Below, one piece after another: positions 7,301-16,500 of a stretch of 40,042 nt of DNA; within the stretch, counting starts at the first letter, position 1, and each line of letters begins with the position of its first letter. Under the pieces are notes generated by a model that was not told the DNA's origin, searched no databases, and saw nothing but the letters and a program-made list of their open reading frames with translations. The stretch comes from an uncultured Bacilli bacterium. Its GTDB lineage: Bacteria; Bacillota_I; Bacilli_A; RF39; UBA660. Position numbers and translations under genes: made by a program. Where the stretch lies: assembly GCA_934176955.1 (NCBI GenBank), contig CAKPOS010000012.1:1-40042 (forward strand), read 5' to 3'.

Positions 7301-9328
7301 TTGGGTAAAAAATTAGTTATTGTGGAATCTCCTAGTAAAAGTAAAACTATTGAGAAATACTTAGGAAAAGATTATAAAGTTGTTTCTTCTCTTGGTCATA
7401 TCAGAGATTTATCCACTTCTGGAAAATATGGCTTTGGTGTTGATTTAGAAGATCATTTTAAACCTGATTATAAAATTATTAAGGGTAAGAAAAAATTGGT
7501 TACTGAGTTAAAAAAAGAAGTTAAAGCTTCTGATTTTGTTTATTTAGCAACTGACCCTGATCGGGAAGGAGAGGCTATTTCATGGCATTTATATGATGCT
7601 CTTGGATTAAAGAATAATGATTATGAGAGAATTGTCTTTAATGAAATTACCAAAGATGTCATTTTAAATTCTTTTCGTAAAGCGAGAAAAATAGATGATA
7701 ATTTGGTTAAATCTCAAGAGGCAAGAAGAATTTTAGATAGAATTATTGGGTTTCGTTTGAGTAAGTTGATGCAGTCTAAGACAGAAGGAAAATCTGCTGG
7801 TCGTGTGCAAAGTGTTGCTTTAAAATTAATTGTCGATCGAGAAAGAGAAATCCAAGCTTTTAATATAGAGAAATATTATGAGATTGATGCTTATTTTGAT
7901 TCTTTTGATGCAAAGTTAGATAGTTATTGTCATGAGAAAGTAGAGATTTCTACTAAGGAAGATGCTGATCGTATTCTTGAAGAGTTAGATGAGACTTTTG
8001 TTATTGAAGATGTTTCTAAGAAAAAGAAGGATAAGAAAAGTAAGTTTCCTTTTACTACTTCTACGCTTCAACAAGAGGCTTCTAATAAATTGAACTTTAC
8101 TTCGAAAAAGACAATGTCAATTGCGCAAAAGCTTTATGAAGGAATTAGTTTAAAAGATGAAACGGTTGGTTTGATTACTTATATGAGAACAGATTCTATT
8201 CGAATGAGTGATGAATTTGTAAAAAATACTTATGGATATATTAAAAATACTTATGGAGAAAATTATGTTGGATATGTAAAAAAATCTAAAAAGACAGAGA
8301 ATGTTCAAGATGCTCATGAGGCGATTAGACCTACTAGTATTTTTAGAAAGCCAGAAGATATTAGGGAATATTTATCTAATGATGAGTATAAGTTATATCA
8401 TTTAATTTATTATCGGGCTCTTGCTTCATTGATGAAAGATGCTATGGTGGAGGCTACTAGTGTTACGTTACTTAATCATGATTATCGTTTTAAAACAAGT
8501 GGTCAGATTTTGTTGTTTGATGGTTATTTAAAAGTATATTCTTGTTATGAGGATTCTAATGATAAGATACTTCCTGAACTTGTTTCTGGTAATCAAGTTG
8601 TATCTAATCATATTGATGTATCGGAACATGAGACTAAGCCACCTGCTAGATATACAGAAAGTCGTTTAATTAAGGAAATGGAAGAACTTGGTATTGGGAG
8701 ACCATCTACTTATGCAAAGACTATTGATACTTTAAAGGAAAGAGTTTATGTTCAAATAGTTGATAAGAAATTTATTCCTACGGATATTGGAATAGAGATT
8801 ACGGATAAATTACAAGAATTTTTTAAAGATATTATTAATGTTAAGTATACTAAAGAAATGGAAGATGATTTAGATAAGATTGCTTTAGGAGATTTGGTTT
8901 GGTATAAATTGTTAGAGCGTTTTTATGATGATTTTGAACCTAAAGTAGAGGTTGCTTTTAAGGAAATGGAGAAAAAAGCTCCAGAAGAAACTGGAGAGAT
9001 GTGTCCTCAGTGTGGTAATCCTTTGGTTATTAAGCAAAGTAGATATGGAAAGTTTGTTGCGTGTTCTAATTATCCTGAATGTAAATATATTAAGAGTAAT
9101 GAGGAAAAAAAGGAAGTTAAGGAAATTATGAAATGTCCAGAATGTGATGGGATGATTGTTGAAAAAGTAACAAGACGAGGAAAGATATTTTATGGTTGTA
9201 ATCATTATCCTAAGTGTAAGGTTGCTACTTGGGATAAGCCTACTGGGGAGTTATGTTCTCAGTGTGGAAGTATTTTAGTAGAAACAAAAGATGGAATTAA
9301 ATGTTCTAAATGTGATAGTAAAAAATAA
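7301..9328 (+). CDS. topA: DNA topoisomerase I (type IA)
   Basis: 675 residues, near the usual length for Gram-positive TopA. The enzyme relaxes negative supercoils by a transient 5'-phosphotyrosine break. The Toprim domain opens with KLVIVESPSKSKTIEKYLG (E9), and DPDREGEA (85-92) supplies the Mg-binding acids. SAGRVQ lies at 165-170. The catalytic Tyr294 is in LITYMRTDS. The C-terminus has three zinc ribbons: CPQCG...CSNYPEC, CPECDG...CNHYPKC and a short last one, CSQCG...CSKC. The start is TTG behind AAAGGG (7288-7293); there is no nearby ATG alternative. The gene has its own promoter and terminator. Confidence 0.97.
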   Translation: MGKKLVIVESPSKSKTIEKYLGKDYKVVSSLGHIRDLSTSGKYGFGVDLEDHFKPDYKIIKGKKKLVTELKKEVKASDFVYLATDPDREGEAISWHLYDALGLKNNDYERIVFNEITKDVILNSFRKARKIDDNLVKSQEARRILDRIIGFRLSKLMQSKTEGKSAGRVQSVALKLIVDREREIQAFNIEKYYEIDAYFDSFDAKLDSYCHEKVEISTKEDADRILEELDETFVIEDVSKKKKDKKSKFPFTTSTLQQEASNKLNFTSKKTMSIAQKLYEGISLKDETVGLITYMRTDSIRMSDEFVKNTYGYIKNTYGENYVGYVKKSKKTENVQDAHEAIRPTSIFRKPEDIREYLSNDEYKLYHLIYYRALASLMKDAMVEATSVTLLNHDYRFKTSGQILLFDGYLKVYSCYEDSNDKILPELVSGNQVVSNHIDVSEHETKPPARYTESRLIKEMEELGIGRPSTYAKTIDTLKERVYVQIVDKKFIPTDIGIEITDKLQEFFKDIINVKYTKEMEDDLDKIALGDLVWYKLLERFYDDFEPKVEVAFKEMEKKAPEETGEMCPQCGNPLVIKQSRYGKFVACSNYPECKYIKSNEEKKEVKEIMKCPECDGMIVEKVTRRGKIFYGCNHYPKCKVATWDKPTGELCSQCGSILVETKDGIKCSKCDSKK

Positions 9329-9357
9329 TGTTAGTAGAAAATACTGACATTTTTTTT
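9327..9357 (+). terminator. topA terminator
   Basis: A 10-bp stem, AATGTTAGTA (9327-9336) with TACTGACATT (9342-9351) including one G·U pair, five-base loop and T run. The stem begins inside the topA stop codon. Confidence 0.8.
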
Positions 9358-9423
9358 GACAAAATATTTTAGGTTAGTTCTAAAGTAAGTATTTTTGTTG
9401 TATAAATTAGTAGAGGTGTGTTG

Positions 9424-10122
9424 ATGTTTTTAAGTTTGTTTCATTTGATTATTAGTCATACTTTTTTTATGGGTTCTTATTCTAATGAAGTATTTCCTGA
9501 TCCATTATCTAAAGAGGAAGAAGAGGAATATATTAAAAAGATGAAAGAAGGAGATAGTGAGGCTAGGAATCAATTAATTCTTCATAATTTGAGATTGGTA
9601 GCGCATATTGTTAAAAAGTTTGAAACAAGTGGTAATGATGTTGATGATTTGATTGGAATAGGTACAGTTGGTTTAATTAAGGGAATAGATACTTATTCTA
9701 TTGAAAAGAAAGTAAAGCTTACTACTTATGCTGCTAAGTGTGCAGAGAATGAAATTTTGATGTATTTTCGGAGTAATAAGAAAAATGCAAAAAATGTTAG
9801 TATTTATGATGGGGTGAGTTATGATAAAGAGGGAAATGAGATTACTGTTTTAGATGTTTTAAAGACTAAGGATCCTGATTATTTAGAAGATATTTATTTG
9901 AAAGATAATATTTTGTTGTTGAGGAAATATTTAAATATTTTATCGAAAAGAGAGAGGAAGATTATTAATATGCGCTATGGTCTTGAGCATGAGGAAGAGA
10001 AGACACAGAAGGAAATTGCTTCTGCTCTTGGGATTAGTAGGAGTTATGTTTCAAGGATTGAGAAAAGGGCAATTACTAAGATATTGAGAGAGTTTATTCG
10101 GAATAAAAATTACAATGGTTAG
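9424..10122 (+). CDS. sigK: Sporulation RNA polymerase sigma factor, pro-sigma-K-like
   Basis: A sigma-70 family protein with the order and key strings of sigma-K: FPDPLSKEEEEEYI, then ARNQLILHNLRLVAHIVKKFETSGNDVDDLIGIGTVGLIKGI (region 2), ENEILMYFRS, YDKEGNEITVLDVL, and a C-terminal region 4 helix-turn-helix, TQKEIASALGISRSYVSRIEKRA. It is 232 residues from ATG 9424; a GTG at 9418 would add two, but AGAGGTG (9412-9418) fits the ATG better. The hydrophobic N-terminus ends GS|YSNEVFP, matching the Bacillus pro-sigma-K cleavage site VS|YVKNN cut by SpoIVFB, so it is probably made as an inactive membrane-bound precursor. The gene is intact, with no skin-like interruption. It would drive late mother-cell gene expression. 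Confidence 0.88.
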   Translation: MFLSLFHLIISHTFFMGSYSNEVFPDPLSKEEEEEYIKKMKEGDSEARNQLILHNLRLVAHIVKKFETSGNDVDDLIGIGTVGLIKGIDTYSIEKKVKLTTYAAKCAENEILMYFRSNKKNAKNVSIYDGVSYDKEGNEITVLDVLKTKDPDYLEDIYLKDNILLLRKYLNILSKRERKIINMRYGLEHEEEKTQKEIASALGISRSYVSRIEKRAITKILREFIRNKNYNG

Positions 10123-10142
10123 AGAAGACTATTGTCTTTTTT
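10123..10142 (+). terminator. Weak terminator after the sigma factor gene
   Basis: AGAAGAC pairs with GTCTTTT (one G·U) across a TATT loop and is followed directly by T residues, immediately after the stop codon. Confidence 0.4.
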
Positions 10143-10143
10143 C

Positions 10144-10173
10144 TTGACTTTTCTTTCTTTTTTATAGTATGAT
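10144..10173 (+). promoter_or_regulatory. Promoter of the nucleosidase-like gene
   Basis: TTGACT (10144-10149), 18-bp spacer, TATGAT (10168-10173), 31 bp upstream of the ATG at 10205. Confidence 0.6.
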
Positions 10174-10204
10174 TTTAGTGATTTTATTGTGAGGTGAAGA
10201 ATTT

Positions 10205-10936
10205 ATGGAAAAAAGTCCGATTTTGTTGCAAGTAGCAATGGAGGTAGAATGTTCTTGTTTGTTAAAAAAAATAGATCATCTTGTGAAAAGAGAGATAGGA
10301 GGGTATCTTTTTTATGAAGGGATGATTAGAAATTATCCTGTTGTTATTTCTTTATCTCAGGTTGGTTTGATTGAAGCTAGTTCTTCTCTTACTATTGGGA
10401 TAGAGAATTATCATCCTATAGCAATTATTAATTATGGAATAGCAGGAGCTACTACGAAGGAGTTACATGTTTCAGATATGGTTATTGGGACAAATTGTGT
10501 TAATATTAATTCTTATAAAAGTTCTTTTTCTCCTGCTTTGGGTGGTGTTCATCCAGATAAATGGGAACTTCTTACTTTTTTAAGTGGAGAGACTGATCGA
10601 TTTTTGTCTTATTCTTCAGATGAAAAGTTTCTTGCATTGGCATTAGGAAATCCACCTAAAACCAATTATTTATGTGGTACTATTGGGAGTGGTGATGTAT
10701 GGAATCAAGAAGTAGATAGAGTTTTATTTTTGAATGAAAAGTATCATATTCTTTGTGAAGATATGGAGAGTATTTCGACTTATACGATTGCTCATCATCG
10801 AGATATTCCGGTTATTTCTTTTAAAATGATTTCGGATAATTTACTTCTTGGGGAAGAATATGATCGAGAGGTTGGTATTTATTTACAAGAATATGTTTTT
10901 AGTTATGTGGAGAAGTTGATAGGAAATTTTTTGTAA
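10205..10936 (+). CDS. 5'-methylthioadenosine/S-adenosylhomocysteine nucleosidase-like protein
   Basis: 243 residues of the purine-nucleoside phosphorylase (PNP_UDP_1) superfamily. LLQVAMEVE (8-15) gives the N-terminal strand and glutamate. GIAGATTKELHVSDMVIG (78-95) matches the GTAGG...VGDVVI core. The base- and ribose-binding segment EDMESIST (185-192, E188 in the ME pair) and SDN (D211) match the MEG and SD motifs of MTA/SAH nucleosidases. The family cleaves adenine from MTA and SAH in methyl and sulfur recycling. ESIST replaces the usual EGAA, so a related nucleosidase specificity is possible. It is a single-gene unit with its own promoter; no terminator is obvious. Confidence 0.75.
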   Translation: MEKSPILLQVAMEVECSCLLKKIDHLVKREIGGYLFYEGMIRNYPVVISLSQVGLIEASSSLTIGIENYHPIAIINYGIAGATTKELHVSDMVIGTNCVNINSYKSSFSPALGGVHPDKWELLTFLSGETDRFLSYSSDEKFLALALGNPPKTNYLCGTIGSGDVWNQEVDRVLFLNEKYHILCEDMESISTYTIAHHRDIPVISFKMISDNLLLGEEYDREVGIYLQEYVFSYVEKLIGNFL

Positions 10937-10967
10937 ACTTCTTCTTTTTTTCTTTTTTAAATTGTGA

Positions 10968-11022
10968 TAGAATGAATAGAGAGTAAAGTAGTATTGTTCT
11001 ACTTTACAAAAATAGTAAAGAG
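10968..11022 (+). promoter_or_regulatory. Operator-like alternating half-sites behind a -10 element
   Basis: TAGAAT (10968-10973, with TG two bases upstream) is a possible extended -10. Ten bases later comes a perfect inverted repeat: GTAAAGTAG (10983-10991), seven bases, CTACTTTAC (10999-11007). After seven more bases a third, inverted half-site GTAAAGAGG overlaps the ribosome binding site of the hydrolase gene. This could be a repressor site near the transcription start, or an mRNA hairpin. Confidence 0.5.
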
Positions 11023-11031
11023 GAAAGAGAT

Positions 11032-12069
11032 ATGTATACTATTATTGATTATTTAAATTATTATAAAGATACTACTGTAAAGTATGTAAAGTTGAATTCA
11101 CAAGATTTTTTGATTTTTGCTTGTCTTTCTTATTTACCTTTAGATTCATTTGGTGAAGAAAAGAATTTACAGGAGTTTGTAAAGTATAGTGTTAAGTTTA
11201 AGGATAGGTTGCATGGGGGAAATACAGGGAGTTTAGCTTATCAATTATTAAAAGTAATGGTAAAGTCGAAAAGATATCAAGATTTGAAAATTGAAAATTT
11301 TGTTGGAAAAAGGGATGATTTTGTTCAGTTTGGTGCGATGACTTTTGTTTTAGGAAAGAATAAAATTATTTCTTTTAGAGGAAGTGATCGTTCTTTTGTT
11401 TCTTGGGTAGAAAATGCTAGGATGTTTTATCAGTATCCAACAAATACACAGAAAATGGGGATAGATTATCTTAAGAATGCTATTTATAAAGATGATGATA
11501 ATGTTTATGTTGTGGGACATTCTAAAGGTGGAAATTTAGCAATGGTTAGTTGTATGGAGTTAGAGAATTCACTTTTAAGAAAGGTTAAACAGATTTATAA
11601 TTTTGATGGACCTGGGGTATTGAAAGATGAGTATGAATTAAAGTATAAGAGAATAAAGAAGAAACTGATTAATATTATTCCTTCTAATTCTATGGTTGGG
11701 GTTCTTTTATATAATGAGAATTTTTCTGTTATTAAAAGTAAAAATCATATGATGGAGACACATTATCCTTCTTCATGGTGTTTGTTTGGAGAATTCTTTG
11801 TAGAAGATAGTTTGAAAGTTTTTTCTAATCAGTTGCATAATTATACGACTGTGACTTTGGAAAAAATTGATAGGAGAATGCTTGAGGATGCCATGGAGGG
11901 GGTATTTCAGGAACTTAAGGAAGAGAATACGAAGGATATTCGTTTAGAGACAATTAAAGAGGGGTTAGAAAAGTTAAAAGATACTGATTCTCAGGTATTT
12001 CGCTACTTAAATACACTTCTAACTTCCTTGATTACCGTAAATAAAAAAGAAAGGAATAAAGAAACTTAA
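11032..12069 (+). CDS. DUF2974 family α/β-hydrolase (Mbeg1-like)
   Basis: 345 residues, no signal peptide. ISFRGSDRSFVSWVENARMFY (113-133) is the oxyanion-side segment typical of lipase-like DUF2974 proteins. VVGHSKGGNLA (160-170) is the nucleophile elbow with Ser164. IYNFDGPGVLKDE (188-200) carries the likely catalytic Asp192. Histidines near 240-270 could complete the triad. The substrate is unknown; family members resemble lipases. The start follows AAAGAGGAAAGAGAT. The last codons and stop are part of the first copy of the palindromic repeat at 12061, so that element may have replaced the original 3' end. Confidence 0.8.
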   Translation: MYTIIDYLNYYKDTTVKYVKLNSQDFLIFACLSYLPLDSFGEEKNLQEFVKYSVKFKDRLHGGNTGSLAYQLLKVMVKSKRYQDLKIENFVGKRDDFVQFGAMTFVLGKNKIISFRGSDRSFVSWVENARMFYQYPTNTQKMGIDYLKNAIYKDDDNVYVVGHSKGGNLAMVSCMELENSLLRKVKQIYNFDGPGVLKDEYELKYKRIKKKLINIIPSNSMVGVLLYNENFSVIKSKNHMMETHYPSSWCLFGEFFVEDSLKVFSNQLHNYTTVTLEKIDRRMLEDAMEGVFQELKEENTKDIRLETIKEGLEKLKDTDSQVFRYLNTLLTSLITVNKKERNKET

Positions 12070-12153
12070 TTCTTAGGTTTCTCAGAGTGTTGACAAACTA
12101 CCTATTTTGAAAAAAATTGATTTTTTAATAAATCAAAGTGGGTTAAATTGTCT

Positions 12154-12201
12154 AAAAAGAGCAAATATTAGGTACTTAATCCCTAAAAAATGCTCTTTTT
12201 T
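12154..12201 (+). terminator. Terminator-like hairpin inside the palindromic element
   Basis: AAAAAGAGCA (12154-12163) pairs with TGCTCTTTTT (12191-12200). An inner TTAGG/CCTAA helix extends the stem. The T-rich 3' arm could terminate the hydrolase transcript. Confidence 0.55.
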
Positions 12202-12225
12202 ATACTTTAGTGTGAGAAATATAAA

Positions 12226-12271
12226 AGGCTGTGACAAAGCCGATTTGAAAAATCGACTTTGTCAACAGCCT
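12226..12271. repeat. Long hairpin inside the palindromic element
   Basis: AGGCTGT, GACAAAG and CGAT pair with ATCG, CTTTGTC and ACAGCCT, giving a stem of roughly 20 bp with small bulges and a short A/T loop. It has no T tract of its own. Confidence 0.6.
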
Positions 12272-12273
12272 GA

Positions 12274-12302
12274 GAAACTTAATTCTTAGGTTTCTTTTTT
12301 TT
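12274..12302 (+). terminator. Hairpin plus T run at the right end of the element
   Basis: GAAACTTAA pairs with TTAGGTTTC (one T·G) around a TTC loop and is followed by eight T residues, a good rho-independent terminator. Confidence 0.7.
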
Positions 12303-12673
12303 GACTTAAAACCCAAGCACCATTCATACAATATAAAGGAGCATTAACCTCTAAAAATAGCAAAATCAAAATTTTGTTGTAAAAAAGAATCCTAATAAAG
12401 AAATATTTGAATAAAACAAGAAATTTTTTCCAATATTAGTAATGGGAACGATATGGACAAAGAATTACTCTTGAATCATTCAACTGCAGAGAAGAACAAT
12501 ACAAACCTAGAGTACATCCCTTGAAAAAGTAAAGTGCAAGAACAAAGAAAAAAAAGCCATGAAAAGGAAGTGAGATCAATTAAAACACAAGGCAAAAACG
12601 ACTCATTTTGATAACTTTAAAGAAACTTTAAATTGAATACTAGAGTAATTCGTTAATTATCATGTTATAGTAG
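12303..12673. other. Non-coding A/C-rich spacer
   Basis: I see no gene or hairpin of note here. The plus strand is unusually rich in A and C compared with the DNA left of 12 kb, and many stops interrupt all frames. It may be the remnant of an older gene. Confidence 0.4.
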
Positions 12674-12702
12674 TTGACAATTCGAAAAAATTCTCTTACC
12701 AT
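12674..12702 (+). promoter_or_regulatory. Promoter of the sortase operon (TACCAT type)
   Basis: TTGACA (12674-12679), 17-bp spacer, TACCAT (12697-12702). The same -35, spacer and -10 occur in front of the SpaA-like gene at 26303. Confidence 0.55.
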
Positions 12703-12725
12703 ATTAAGCCAACTTAGGAGGTTTT

Positions 12726-12752
12726 ATGTTCTTAAGTATTATCAATTTCTAG
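12726..12752 (+). CDS. Eight-residue leader peptide of the sortase operon
   Basis: A perfect AGGAGG (12717-12722) precedes ATG 12726, which opens MFLSIINF and stops at TAG 12750-12752. The stop overlaps the AGGAGGAGG that serves the sortase start at 12763. Such a layout would couple sortase translation to ribosomes ending the leader, or permit attenuation. Expression is inferred from the two ribosome binding sites only. Confidence 0.4.
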   Translation: MFLSIINF

Positions 12753-12762
12753 GAGGAGGATC

Positions 12763-13503
12763 ATGAGAGTCACGAAAAAGAAAGCTTATATCTTTATTTT
12801 TATCTTCTTCATAATAACCATCCAAGGAAGTTATCAGTATTTTTATCAAAATCAAAAACAAAGGTCGACCATGAATGTTGGCGTGCGACAAAATAACATC
12901 AACAACATGAATTTACCCCGAACCGCCAAAGAAGATACCATAACTTACTTACAAGAAAAATATCAAAACGAAGATATCAAAGCAACCATCACGATTGACG
13001 ACGATGATTTCACTTATCCTGTGGTTCAAACCATTGATAACGATTATTATCTGACGCATGATTACGCAAAAAACAAAGATGCATTAGGAGCCATTTATGC
13101 AGACTATCGCATTAACCTAGATACAAGCAGAAAGATTCTCATTTTCGGTCATAGTTCTACCATTCGTGAAACCCCATTCAATGAATTAGAAAAATACTAC
13201 GATGAATCTTTCTTTCAAAAACATCATATGCTCACCCTAGAAACCAAAAATAATACTTATCATTATGAGATCTTCTCAGTACATATCGAAACAACCGATT
13301 TTACTTACATGAATTTAAACTTTGAAAGCAGTTTGAAATGGTATGCACATATCAGAAAATTACAAGAAAGAAGTTGGTATTATACCGAAGTAGAATTAAA
13401 AAGTGATGATGACATCTTAATTCTACAAACCTGCAGCAATCATCCAAAGTATAAAAATAATAAAAGTAAGTATTTATTAATTGTTTCAAGGAGGGTAAAG
13501 TAA
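12763..13503 (+). CDS. Class B-like sortase
   Basis: 246 residues. It is a membrane-anchored transpeptidase that cuts a sorting signal and attaches the protein to the cell wall. An N-terminal anchor (about 8-22) is followed by a linker and the sortase barrel. Features are the SrtB-like TYPVVQTIDNDYYLTHDY (84-101), catalytic His130 in IFGHSST, Cys224 in LQTCSNHP and Arg243/244 in IVSRR. The start ATG follows AGGAGGAGG. Its stop overlaps the start of the surface protein by one base (TAATG), so the pair is translationally coupled and that protein is the obvious substrate. Codon use favours ACC and ATC more than in genes left of 12 kb. Confidence 0.9.
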   Translation: MRVTKKKAYIFIFIFFIITIQGSYQYFYQNQKQRSTMNVGVRQNNINNMNLPRTAKEDTITYLQEKYQNEDIKATITIDDDDFTYPVVQTIDNDYYLTHDYAKNKDALGAIYADYRINLDTSRKILIFGHSSTIRETPFNELEKYYDESFFQKHHMLTLETKNNTYHYEIFSVHIETTDFTYMNLNFESSLKWYAHIRKLQERSWYYTEVELKSDDDILILQTCSNHPKYKNNKSKYLLIVSRRVK

Positions 13504-16500
13504 TGAATAAAAAGTTTAAAGCCGTTTTATTTAGTATGATAACCTTAATTATCATTGCCGCAGCCGGTGTCTTTGCGGTAAAAGCCCTAGATAATAAGGA
13601 CGAAGGAAAAATCAGTCTAAATAAAACTGCCTCAAAAGAAAACGGTAAATATGGCAGAAGCGCTGATGTTGTATTAGATGTTTCTGCAAGTAAATTTACA
13701 AAGTCAACCACCGTAGATGTTGTCTTAGTATTAGACCGCTCTGCTAGTATGGATGGTCAAAAAATGCGGGACACAAAAGCAGCAGCAACATCATTAGTAA
13801 AAAAATTATTGAAAAACAATACTGATCCAAAAAATCCTATAGTAAAAGTAGGAATTGTAACTTACGGAACAGATGTTATTGATTCTTATGAAGAAAGTGG
13901 AATTTTTCCTTGGGATGATAAGAAAGTTTATCAAACAACTTCCACCGCGTTATCACCAATAGAAAGTGAAGTAACCACTTTGATTAACAATATTCCAGAT
14001 GCTGTAGGTTCTGCAGCAACGAATATTGATGCTGGACTAGAAAGAGCAAATACACTTTTAACAGGATCGACCGCTAATCAGAAAGCTGTTATCTTACTAA
14101 GTGATGGAATGCCAACGAAGTTTAACTATAAAGGAGAAACTTATGGTACCGGAAATTCTGATGATAAAGTCTGCGTTGAAGGGAAACGTCGGGGCAGCAA
14201 ATGTACTAAAGAAATGAGACCATCAGAAGCAGCAAAAGAAGAAGCTAATAATTTAAAGAAAAAAGGAGTAACTATCTATACCGTAGGATTTGATGTTAAA
14301 AAAGATAGTTCTGCTGCTAAATTCTTACAAGAAGTATCTACAGCTAAAGAAGTAAATGGAACCTCCACTTATCCTAACTTCTATTTAGCTAAAGATAAGA
14401 ATGATTTGGAACAAGAATTTGATAGTATTTTAGTATCCATTACAACCGTTGCTACCAATGTTGTTGTAACAGATACTATTCCACTTGGGTTCAAATTAAA
14501 TGAAGAAAAATTAAAAGAAAAATATGGTAATGCCGTTAGCGTGTCAAAAAACGATAAAGGTGAGGAAGTAATTACTTGGAAAATTGGTGAATTAAAAGTA
14601 GGAACAAATCCCAAACTAACATATACTGTAGATGCAGATAAAGACTACTATGGAGCAATGTACACCAATAAAAGTGCAACCTTAACCGGTAAAGCTGCCT
14701 CTGGTAACCCAGCTTATCCAGATGGAGAAATAAAAGAAACTTTCCCTAAACCAGTTGTTGCTATCCCCGCTGTTACAGAGGATGATAGTTACACTGCAAA
14801 ATTAGGAGAAACAAAAACGATTACAGAAACAGAAGGCATTTTATCTAACGATCACATCAAAAATCGTCTAACAGATGACAATGCAACCGTAACTGATGAA
14901 ATAGAAGTAAGTGAAACAGCAAAGTCTTGTGGTAAGTTAACCGTAAATAATAAAGATGGTTCTCTAGAATATACTCCAGATTCATCATGTTTTGGAAAAG
15001 ATGTAGAATTTGATTATGTAATTAAATCTACCGTAAAAGTCAATGGAGAGACAAAAGAAGTAATCAGTAATACTTCAAAGATTAAATTTACGGTTACCAA
15101 AGATGAGCCAAAAGTTACCAATCCAAAAGTAGAAAAAACAAACGCTAATGGAGAAGTCACAACTTCTATTACTGATCCATTTTCTTACAATATTAAATAT
15201 ATTGCGACATTGAAAGATCATATTGGTACAGCAACCATTACGATTGTTGACGCATTACCATATGAAATTGATGAATCTAACTCTAATTTAGATGGTGGTA
15301 AATATGATGCAGCAACAAAAACCATCACTTGGCCTGTATCAGTAAAAGATATTGATACTTACAAAAATCCTGATTCAGGAAACATTAAAATTGATAAACG
15401 AATTACCGTAGTATATCTAAATATTCCAACTGATGTGGATACCATCACAAATAAAGTTAATACAACAATTACAGTAGATAAACAAGAAATCAAAAAAGAA
15501 ACTGAGCAAGAAACCAAAGTTCAAAAAGGTACAATTGTTGTCAAATATCAAACAACAACGGGAGAACAACTACAAGAAGATAAAGAAACAACAGCTTTAA
15601 TTAAAACAACTGAGAAAACAGTAGCACCAAAAGAAATTAAAAAAGACAAGATTACCTATAAATTAGTAAAATTATTAGATAATGAAACAGAAAAATCATT
15701 TGAAGAAGAAGATGAAGCAAGCGTTTCTTATCAAGCAACATATCAAGAAAAAACAACAACCGTTAAATACATTTATTATAAACAAGCATCCGATATTACC
15801 AATGATAAAATTGAAAAGACAGGAACAGAAAAAATTACTTCCTCAAATGAAAAAGTAAGTTATCAAATTAATTATAATGCTCAAATTGACCATTACATTG
15901 GCCGTATCACTACAAAAGTTGTAGATACCTTACCATATGAAATTGATGAATCTAAATCTAATTTAAATGGTGGTACATATGATGCAGCAACAAAAACAAT
16001 TACTTGGGAAGAAAAACCCGATATTAATACTTATAAAGATGGGGCATACAAAGTAGAATTCAAAAAAGAGATTGAAGTTACTTTCAAAAATTTAGATAAC
16101 ACCAAAGTTAAGATGACCAACAAAGTAGATGGAAGTATCGCAACAGCTATCAATCAAAGTGAAGAAAAACACGGTGAACACGATACTGAAATAGACATTA
16201 AAGGAACCGTTATTGCAAAATATCTTGATACTCTTGGAAATGAAATTGCCAAACCCATACCAACAAAAGGGAAAGTTGGTAATGACTATACAACAAGTCA
16301 AAAAGACATTGATGGTTATGTTTTTGTAAGAGTTGAAGGCGACGCCGTAACTGGAAAATATATTGAAGGAGAGTTAGTCGTTAAATATATTTATTACAAA
16401 CAATCTGGAGAAACAACAGAAACGAAAGTAACCAAAACAGGAACAAATGAAATTACCAAAACTACTGATCCGGTAGAATATAAAGTTCAATATCATACAA

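Larger units (their letters stand above)
12061..12294. repeat. MITE-like palindromic element with about 37-bp inverted ends
   Basis: Ends 12061-12097 and 12258-12294 are imperfect inverted copies of each other (inner part CTCAGAGTGTTGACAAA against TTTGTCAACAGCCTGAG). Each outer end is also a 21-bp near-palindrome, from GAAACTTAA to TTAGGTTTC, present in identical form at 12061-12081 and 12274-12294. Inside are two further hairpins (12154-12200 and 12226-12271). No transposase is present. This is a dispersed-repeat type of element and it abuts a change in strand composition. Confidence 0.65.

Noticed and set aside
8912..9205. Minus-strand frames inside topA, valS and the surface protein gene
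   Set aside because: They are antisense shadows of well supported genes, with no ribosome binding sites or family features.
12107..12289. A 60-codon open frame inside the palindromic element
   Set aside because: It has no ribosome binding site, follows the inverted repeats and hairpins, and its translation shows no protein-like pattern. It is a by-product of the repeat.
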